Below, one piece after another: positions 57,214 through 64,000 of a stretch of 64,000 nucleotides of DNA. Source of the stretch: Saccharum officinarum. Taxonomy: Eukaryota > Streptophyta > Magnoliopsida > Poales > Poaceae. The stretch is taken from positions 43,039,309 to 43,103,308 of the forward strand of contig CM036191.1 in assembly GCA_020631735.1 (NCBI GenBank), in the 5' to 3' direction. The notes beneath the pieces were generated by a model. The model saw only the letters and a list, made by a program, of their open reading frames with translations. It was not told the origin of the DNA and made no database searches. Made by a program: the position numbers and the translations under genes. Every line of letters begins with the position of its first letter. Position 1 is the first letter of the stretch.

Positions 57214-57473
57214 AGTGTAATATTCAATTTTGACAATCTTTTTAATTCATCATCATAGTGGTGCACCTCAAAGAAACTGAGCCGACATATATGATGATGT
57301 CGATGATTTATTTGCTAATGATCGGCGCGAGCATGGAGAAAGACGATATGATGGTAGGTTATATAACAATTATTAACAACTAATGGCTAGGTTTCACCAA
57401 CTAATTGAAGTAGGATAGAGTTACTTCCATCAGTGGAGACAAAGAAACATAGTAGTAGAAGACTCGGATGAGT

Positions 57474-57860
57474 TCAACCATAATCCAAGGTGTATGCCAC
57501 TTGATTACGAACATTGCATATTCCACAATCCAACGTACGTACGTAGGTCGAAGTAGAACCAGCGACTAGTAGTTGCAAGACTTTATGTCGTCGGCCGGTG
57601 CCGGCGACCTTTGGGCACCGCTGCGGCACCGGTGGGCGGCAGAGCGGGCAGGTGGCGTGGTCGCGCAGCCACTGCTCGACGCAGGTGGTGTGGAAGCTGT
57701 GCGTGCACACCGTCAGCACCCTCACTTTTTCGCCGTCAGCCATCTCCGACTGGCACACGGAGCACATCGTCTGCTCCCACCCGTCGGCCGTCAGGAACGT
57801 GCACTCCAGCACGGGCTCCTGCGCCAGCTCCACGTCCACTGCCGGCGGCGCCGCCGCCAT
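57474..57860 (-). CDS. ATL-like RING-H2 protein without in-frame membrane segment (locus D)
   Basis: ATG at 57,860 opens 128 residues. ECTFLTADGW leads into a complete RING-H2 near residues 33-74 (CSVC, TVCTHSFHTTC, conserved Trp in EQWLRDH, TCPLC) with all eight ligands. The C-terminal 50 residues are unlike the neighbours. There is no membrane segment in this frame, and an in-frame stop lies about 65 bases upstream of the ATG. A separate minus-strand frame upstream (58,128-58,304) has an ATL-like membrane N-terminus. A 90-bp tandem duplication lies between. This may be a damaged ATL gene, or a soluble RING protein translated from the internal ATG. The RING resembles locus E most closely (ECT..ADGW..Q..CSVC). 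Confidence 0.6.
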   Translation of the reverse strand: MAAAPPAVDVELAQEPVLECTFLTADGWEQTMCSVCQSEMADGEKVRVLTVCTHSFHTTCVEQWLRDHATCPLCRPPVPQRCPKVAGTGRRHKVLQLLVAGSTSTYVRTLDCGICNVRNQVAYTLDYG

Positions 57861-57867
57861 GGGGACT

Positions 57868-58036
57868 GCCGCTGCTGCTGCCGCCGCGGCGCTTCGCTGC
57901 GGTTGCTCCGTCCACGGACATTATCCCTGCCGGTCCCCTGCCCCTGCTCCTCAGGCCGCCGCTGCTGCCGCCGCGGGCGCTTCGGTGCGGTTGCTCCGCT
58001 GTCCACGGCCATTATTCCCTGCGGCCCTGCTCCTGC
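57868..58036. repeat. 90-bp GC-rich tandem duplication upstream of RING locus D
   Basis: The unit at 57,868-57,957 is repeated at 57,958 to about 58,036: gccgctgctg-ccgccgcg-gcgcttcg, cggttgctcc, gtccacgg-cattat-ccctgc, ccctgctcct. The copies differ by small indels that put them in different frames. Confidence 0.8.
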
Positions 58037-58127
58037 TCTCGCCGCGGCAGAATTTGTGGCGGATATAGCAGGAAACGTAGAGGGTGAAGAGGAAGGAGAA
58101 GACGAGCAACACCACGTTCCTGTCGTG

Positions 58128-58304
58128 TCATCCGACGATGACGCCGCCGCTGGAATCCTTCGTGCCGGCTGATGGCGGGGTCGCCGGGAGGTGGTCCACG
58201 AGATGCCCGCGTCCTCCTGCCGCAGCCATTACGATGGGCATTGTGGCAACCAGTATCAGTAGACCAGGAAACGGCCACGCAAATTGAGAAGAACTTGCAT
58301 CCAT
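58128..58304 (-). pseudogene. Displaced ATL-like N-terminus of RING locus D
   Basis: ATG at 58,304 opens 58 codons with a hydrophobic segment (FPGLLILVATMPIVMAAAGG) and then HLVDHLPATPPSAGTKDS before a stop. This is the membrane-anchor half expected for an ATL gene, but it ends about 270 bp before the RING frame starts. I infer a frameshift or stop separated them; an intron is possible but unusual for the family. Confidence 0.45.
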
Positions 58305-59096
58305 CACGACAAACTTGCATCCATCTATCAAGAACAAATAAATATATACGTATATATATGCATGTATTGTATACAAGAGACGATGATGCTCGAAGAAGAA
58401 ACTCTCTACCTGTTTCTTTAAAAGGGCACCACCGGAGGATAGTCCTACTCTCATTTACATTGAATATGGGATAGGAAGCATGTAAAAAGGTTTCCCTATC
58501 TTGGGACGTTTTCCAAATTTGTATTATCGTGGCTCCTTTAGTAAATCCTGGTCCAAACATTGGAATAAACATTGGAATAATTCTAATGATTCCTGGCGAC
58601 ATGTAAATCCCGATCCAAACATTGAATTTCTGTGGCCTTCAAATGTTCAAATAACAAGGATAGAAAGGTTTTAATGAATCGAACCAGAAATTGCAATTAT
58701 GATCGGATCAGAAATTTTCAGATGCTTTAATCTATGGATTTATAACGAATGGTGGAATACTGCTGCTCTGCCACCTCCTCTGCCACGATGTGCGCCAACA
58801 TATTCAAGTTACTGATTCAAAATTTTTTAGATATTTGTACAAATAAGGCTTCAAATTTTCCAACTTCTGCTCACTTAGACCACAAATGGTCTAGTAACAT
58901 CGGTACATGCATGCGTACAAAGTTTAAGGTTAGCTGATTGAAACCACTAAACCATCACTTAGGCGGTGTATAACAAATAAATCTCCAGTTATGGACATTT
59001 AGTTAGCAGCGGGTTCTTTCAGCAAAGGTCAGAGCAGACTAAAAACGCCGAAGTTATTACTTGATTATAAAATACATGGCTCTTGCATTCACACCT
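58305..59096. other. Intergenic DNA up to the assembly gap
   Basis: AT-rich with no gene supported. Confidence 0.4.
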
Positions 59097-59196
59097 NNNN
59101 NNNNNNNNNNNNNNNNNNNNNNNNNNNNNNNNNNNNNNNNNNNNNNNNNNNNNNNNNNNNNNNNNNNNNNNNNNNNNNNNNNNNNNNNNNNNNNNN
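59097..59196. other. Assembly gap (100 N)
   Basis: Exactly 100 unknown bases, a conventional placeholder, so the true distance is unknown. The sequence to the right (ccgatggtgatgaagagctc, catcaccgc) looks like CACTA subterminal repeat; the left part of that element is probably missing here. Confidence 0.98.
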
Positions 59197-59608
59197 ATAT
59201 ACGATCCGATGGTGATGAAGAGCTCATCACCACTAGTGCGTCGTTTGATCTGGTCATGACGAAGAGGTCATCACCGCTCGTGCACCAATTGATTCAGCTG
59301 TGATGTCCTGATCATCACCGCATGTTCTACCATATGACCAATGGTTTGTCTAGTGCCAGTGGTAATAATACATTCATAGAAAAACTAATTTAAATATAAC
59401 ATCAATTCTAAGACCTACACAATGCTTCAAAATATACATCTGGTTCGAGTCATGAGTCCATACATAAATCCGACCATAGTGTTTTCACAAGAACACAAGG
59501 TATAAATTTGGACACAAGTCCAAGCTAAAACAGAAATATGTACAACATGCGATTGTCGGGTGAACAAGATGAATTAGAGTTGCACCCTAATTAGATAATG
59601 CAATGGTC

Positions 59609-59897
59609 GCAAAAAGGGCATGTAGCGTAGTGGTTATAAGAGCCTCAGTAGCACCTCAGGTCCTGGGTTCGACTCCCCATGGAGCGATTTTTCAAGGATT
59701 TAATGGCGACGTGCTTTCAGTGGTAGAAGACGTTCCCGTCGACAATGAGGCGCCTGTGGTGACTTCGTCAATCTCGAGGATTTGCCGGCCCAGTCTTCGA
59801 TGAAGCTCGTAGGGGTAGGGTCTGCATGCGTGTATTCATAGGGGTGAGTGTGCATGATTTGTTAGTGTCTGCATTGCACTGTGTAATTCTAAAAAAA
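59609..59897 (+). mobile_element. SINE with tRNA-type promoter
   Basis: A 16-bp target duplication flanks it (agataatgcaatggtc at 59,593-59,608; agataacgcaatagtc at 59,898-59,913, two mismatches). An A box TAGCGTAGTGG lies at 59,623-59,633 and a B box GGTTCGACTCC at 59,666-59,676, 32 bases apart. A tRNA-unrelated body with caggtggtag-like and gaggcgcctgtggtgact blocks ends in an A run. No coding. A second diverged copy is at 35,550-35,856. Confidence 0.88.
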
Positions 59898-59989
59898 AGA
59901 TAACGCAATAGTCTCCATTTGGATTCAAGACATGGTCGATAATGAAACCAACAAGCTGTTCTTAAAGCGGATACATCTCTAAATCAGTC

Positions 59990-60263
59990 ACCTTTTGAAA
60001 ATTGTTTTCACCACACTGTCGGCATTTGATCCGATGACCCGAATGATTTTCACCATCGGATCATATGGCAACTGGTGGGCAGTGAAAACAATTTTCACCA
60101 CTAGATCATATGGTGACCGTGATGAAAACAATTTCCACCACCAGTTGTTTGTCGCCCAATTGTGCCCCGCCTGCCTTTGAACAAGCGGTGAAACTTTACC
60201 ACCGCCGGATTCGTACAAACCGGCAGTGAAAATGGTGCTACGAAAATGAAATCTGTAGTAGTG
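59990..60263. mobile_element. CACTA-type transposon right end
   Basis: Ends ATCTGTAGTAGTG at 60,251-60,263, i.e. CACTACTACAGAT inverted. Spaced subterminal repeats precede it (gaaaacaattttcacca at 60,087-60,103 and similar copies near 60,000 and 60,125; gatcatatgg). The SINE appears to have inserted into this element. The left end is not seen and may lie in the gap. Confidence 0.65.
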
Positions 60264-60774
60264 AAAGAAATGTTTTTGTCGAACTATATATTCTTAGAAT
60301 GGTGCTATTTTGCAGGTAGCAGTCATCGGTTTTTGCGGACGTAGCATTTTACCAGATATCAATTCACTAGCTTTAAATTCTATATATGCTTGATGGAGGC
60401 TTGTAGAAGCAACAAAAGAAAAAAAAAACAATCCTCTCTTTAGTAGTACATATAGAAAGTAGAGATATAGAGATAGATTTTAGAGATAGAGATAGAGATA
60501 GAGATAGAGATAGAGATGTACTGAATTCTTGTTTTTTTTAAAAAAATGATGTAGTTGCATTCTTAATAGACATTGTAGTTGGTACATCACCGTGAACCTC
60601 ATGTGAATCTGCCGCATGGCTGTCTCGTCCTTTGCCACACAATGCCCGCACTGGTCACCACAGGAGGACATCGGCATTTTCTGGTCCTCCACGCTACCCC
60701 GCTATCAGCGGGCAACTGGCGGCAGCAGCAGCTGCAGGGGCACGATTCCAGCCTCTCGCCGGGCGTGAGAATAG
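60264..60774. other. Intergenic DNA
   Basis: No gene up to the start of the RING locus E reading frame. It contains a GATAGA microsatellite. Confidence 0.4.
60480..60517. repeat. (GATAGA)n microsatellite
   Basis: About six units of agagat/gatagaga in a row, with looser copies from 60,458. Confidence 0.9.
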
Positions 60775-61176
60775 GTATGTGAGTGTTGTTTAGCATCACC
60801 ATCCTGTTCATCGTCATTGGCTTGTGGCGTATGTTGTGCCACTCCAGCAGGATCTGAGGGTATTGGAGAACGCAGGCAGCAGCCTACGGTGGCGGCAGAC
60901 ATAGAGTTGGCGCAGCCATCGGCGCCGGCACCGGCGCCAACGCCAGCGGTTGCGCTGGAGTGCACGTACCGGTCTGCGGACGGGTGGGCTGAGCAGACGT
61001 GTTCAGTGTGCTTGTCGGAGCTGGCCGACGGCGACATTGTGAGGGTGCTGATCGCGTGCAGACATTGCTTCCACACTGCCTGCATCGAGCCATGGCTGCA
61101 CGAGCACGACAGCTACCCGCTCTGCCGCGCTCCCACAACTGCCAAAGGCGGTCGGAACATGGGAACGGGAACCTAA
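60775..61176 (+). pseudogene. ATL-like RING-H2 pseudogene (locus E)
   Basis: The open frame 60,775-61,176 has no ATG before the RING; it follows a TAG at 60,772. It encodes ALECTYRSADGW, then CSVCLSELADGDIVRVLIAC, RHCFHTAC, a conserved Trp, and HDSYPLC. The seventh zinc ligand is Tyr instead of Cys: the codon is TAC where related loci have TGC, a single transition. A hydrophobic stretch (LFSITILFIVIGLW) is present just upstream at 60,786-60,830 but in another frame, bounded by stops. Like locus D, its membrane anchor and RING are out of phase. The RING most resembles locus D but lies on the opposite strand, so the pair may be an inverted duplication. Probably non-functional. Confidence 0.75.
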
Positions 61177-62740
61177 GTAGCTAGCTAGCTCGTGTACCCA
61201 TCTAGTTAATTTGGTTTTGCGTGTACTAGATGTAAGATAACAAATCTCCAGCAATAGTTGGCGTCATAGCAGGCTATAGCTATTTTAAACAGTATCAGTA
61301 TTTGTACTGGTCGTGTGAAAGGATCAAAATATCGCGTGCAAGAGGGAATGGATTGGGCTAATTGAAAATTCTCACGAAATTTAAAGCTATCGCTTAGCTA
61401 AATTCATTCACGTGAAAGATGTGTTGTAGTCTAATTGCACAAAAGTTTTACATGCTATGTTCTGACTTTATACTAACACCACAATTATTATAAGAAAGTT
61501 TAGCATTCGTTGAGATCTACATCTTTCTAGTTTTGATTTTTTTATTTAAAGTTATTTAGAAAAATATTTTAAAAAAATCCAAACATCTTCAAAATAAAAA
61601 ACACAAAACTAGAATGTTGTACATCTCATCGAGCACTACAACCTTCTTATAAAACAAAAATCCTTATGCGACATCATACAAGAAACATGAATTTCTGAGT
61701 GTCTTAATGATCTCAAATGACAAAACTCAATGGTATAACTCATCTAGGGCTACAATTTTCATGTACAAAGTACCTTTATCCGACATTATACAAGAAAGAT
61801 ATGATTTTTTAAGGTGGCATGACTTAGTACACGATTAATATGATATTGAAACTTTATTTTATTTGAGCATCTTACAGTTCTCAAATGAAAAAAAATGCAA
61901 AACTAGAAAGTTGTAGATCTCATCGAGGGCAAAAAATTTGATATAAAAATCATATTCATGGGAGGTCGTATGAAAAAGATTGGATTTTTCTATGGTGGAG
62001 CCTTTGCCGCTGACATATGAGTCCCATCTATCAGATCCATACAAGCGTTGAATAAACATGCTACGTAGACCGGTTACAACTTCAGAGAGCAAAGTATATA
62101 TTTTGGATCTTTGGGGAGCTAGATGACATCTCAAGACAACTTTGTGGATGACTTGTAAATTTTACTCGTCATTTTATACGAGGAATTCAAATTGTTCTTC
62201 ATAAACAATTCATTGCTTGTAACCACATTTAATTTCACATTTTCATTGTTAAGATAAGAATATATTTTTATTTGTCACAATATAATTGAAAAAGTAATTT
62301 CATGCATCAGCAAAGGAAAAAACATATATACAAAAGAAAATAATACAAATTAGCCAAATAAACATGGGCTTTAGCTAGGTGTCCTGTTGACTGTTGTCTG
62401 GTTAGCCGTTAGCCTTTTTCTTTTTTTTAGTGGAGCACTGTCTTTTCCTGCGTGTAGCACATCACATTGTTCGGTTGTTTGGGCCAACACAACCAGCCTA
62501 GATCGGCTTCACATGCCACAGTGTACAGACGAAGCAGCAGAAAGCAGCATCGTAGCAGCGCAGGTCGCTTAATCCCACCTCTCCTGCTCTCCAAGCCACG
62601 AAGCATTGATACACCGCTTGCCTATTATAAAGTAAAACGAGGGGACAGGGCAGTAACTCCACAGTTGGCAACGCCTCATGCCCTGCAGCCCTGATGTTGA
62701 GAGTTCACAGCTAAGGTTCGTTTGTTTGCAGCCCTATAAA
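61177..62740. other. Intergenic DNA with diverged repeats
   Basis: No gene. A motif like aaaactagaaagttgtagatctcatcgag occurs as diverged direct copies near 61,610, 61,722 and 61,897 and once inverted near 61,506-61,540. These are probably internal repeats of an unclassified transposon. Confidence 0.45.
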
Positions 62741-62749
62741 ATAATAAAA

Positions 62750-63490
62750 CATAAGAAATAATTAAGTGTCTGTTTGGAATGTATGACAGGCATAAAATGT
62801 TTGTAATAATAAACAGAGTAATAATTAAGTGCCTGTTTGGTGTTTGGTGTGGCTCCAGCTTAAGGAATGTATGACAGGCATAGAATGTTGGTAACAAAAA
62901 AGGAAACTAATACAGCTCATGGAACATATGACAGGCATAGAATAGAAAGAAATAATTAAGTTCCTATTTGGTGTGGTTCCAGCACAAGGAGTGCTTCTGG
63001 CATGGAATAAGTGAGGAGGCCGGTGATCCTGGCATGGAATGGGTGAGGAGCCATATCCTTGTCATGCAATGGGTGAGGAGCAATTTTGTCGAGTGTCTGT
63101 TTGGTGCGGTCTGCACCAAACTGTAGGGGCGGAGGAGCGTTTTGTCGAGTGTATGTTTGGTGGGGCCTGCACCAAACTGTAGGCGGGAGGAGCGTTCTAG
63201 CATGGAATGTATGAGAGGCACAGAATGTTGCTGATAATAAAAGAAAGTAATAATAAAGTGCCTGTCTGGCTGGTTCCGGCGGCTCAAGGAGTGCTGAGTG
63301 CTCCTGGCATGGAATGGGTGACGAGGAGCCACTTTGTTGTATGGTAGGCGGACCGGCTCAAGTGTCTATTTGGTGCGGTCTGCACCAAACTGTAGGCAGG
63401 AAGAGAGTTCTAGCATGGAATGTATGACTAGCATAGAATGTTGCTAATAATGAAATAAATTAATAATTAAGTGCCTGTCTGGTCCTAGGT
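62750..63490. repeat. Complex repeat array with aattaagtgcctgtttgg motif
   Basis: The motif aataattaagtgcctgtttgg recurs at about 62,758, 62,820, 62,949, 63,249 and 63,464. Between the copies are repeated ggaatgtatgacaggcatagaatg blocks and ctgcaccaaactgtagg blocks (63,112, 63,170, 63,383). The order of sub-repeats suggests nested duplication. Non-coding. Confidence 0.75.
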
Positions 63491-64000
63491 GCGTCTAACT
63501 TGAGCCAGGATCACGCACAAGTACGCACAAAATCAACAGAAGTGGTATACAGCTAAACAAGAAAGGTTCCGAGCTTTATTGATAACTAAAAAAAAATCTT
63601 ACAACAGTAGCCCAGAAGGCTTAGTCGTAGGCTTACATAACTAGCGGAAAGCTATTGCTGCGAGGCGGCACTTGTTCATGGTGGTCTCTAGTACGATGAT
63701 ATTCTACGGCGTAGTGATAACCTAATCCACAGGCAAGCTTGAGCGCGGTTGAAACCCTAGCTTTGATGTCATCTCCTATGTTTGGACTTTTCGCATAACT
63801 CCTAATCTTCATGGTGCACTTCCTTGTCATAGTCTTGGTCTTCCTCAGTGCCGAAGTCTGTGAGTCAACAACGGGTGAGTACTTACGTACTCAGCAAGCC
63901 CTAAACATAGGGTGGAAATAGAGGTGTGGTGGTGATTATAATTAATGGTTGAGTCTAGTGGAGCATTACCCTTCCAGCTAGTCCCGTGGTTAGTGTCATT
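63491..64000. other. Unassigned, possibly LTR-derived
   Basis: Sequence such as cgggtgagtacttacgtactcagcaagccct (around 63,873-63,902) and gagctttattgataac resembles LTR sequence of grass Ty3 elements, but no terminus is visible before the window ends. No gene. Confidence 0.3.

Noticed and set aside
57573..58172. 199-codon plus-strand frame over RING locus D
   Set aside because: Antisense shadow of the GC-rich RING frame and its tandem duplication.
59623..59676. tRNA gene suggested by A and B boxes
   Set aside because: The boxes belong to a SINE with target duplication and A tail; no cloverleaf can be followed.

Overview
The window is plant nuclear DNA, most likely from a grass. It holds spliced and GC-rich genes (an ESCRT-III subunit, a STIG1-like peptide, intronless ATL-type RING-H2 genes) in AT-rich DNA packed with grass-type transposons: Stowaway and Tourist MITEs, CACTA ends, Mutator-like elements, Helitron termini, LINE tails, a SINE and a Ty3-type LTR element primed by initiator tRNA-Met. 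Nothing looks bacterial, organellar or viral. The species cannot be fixed from sequence alone.

Layout. Bases 1-313 are the tail of an LTR. 0.3-6.6 kb is AT-rich, with a 59-bp minisatellite, MITEs, a LINE tail and a palindrome-ended inverted-repeat element. 6,625-16,511 is a complete, young, non-autonomous LTR retrotransposon on the minus strand (3,201-bp LTRs, AAATA target duplication, two gag/protease-like ORFs, no reverse transcriptase or integrase). It lies between two diverged copies of an older segmental duplication. 16.5-29.5 kb is intergenic DNA around one single-exon membrane-protein gene (20.9-21.8 kb, minus) plus MITEs and a Mutator-like element. 29.9-32.2 kb is the five-exon VPS2/CHMP2 gene. 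33.7-37.3 kb is a LINE remnant followed by two abutting Helitron-like elements. 37.5-61.2 kb is a dispersed cluster of five ATL-like RING-H2 loci (two intact, three damaged or lesioned), broken up by Mutator-like, CACTA, SINE, LINE, MITE and Helitron insertions, with a STIG1-like gene at 45.4 kb. The end is repeat-rich non-coding DNA. There is one 100-base assembly gap (59,097-59,196).

Gene relationships. The RING-H2 loci share architecture and motifs and look like products of local duplication. The loci at 37.5 and 52.0 kb keep all eight zinc ligands. The one at 41.1 kb has a frameshift and a lost ligand. The one at 57.5 kb keeps its RING but has its membrane segment in another frame. The one at 60.8 kb has lost a ligand and has no ATG. 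VPS2, the STIG1-like gene and the membrane-protein gene are unrelated single genes. I found no operon-like or defence-like novel system. The most unusual items are the retroelement with two protease-like modules lacking the usual active-site glycine, the abutting Helitrons, the palindrome-ended element pair and the decaying RING-H2 cluster.
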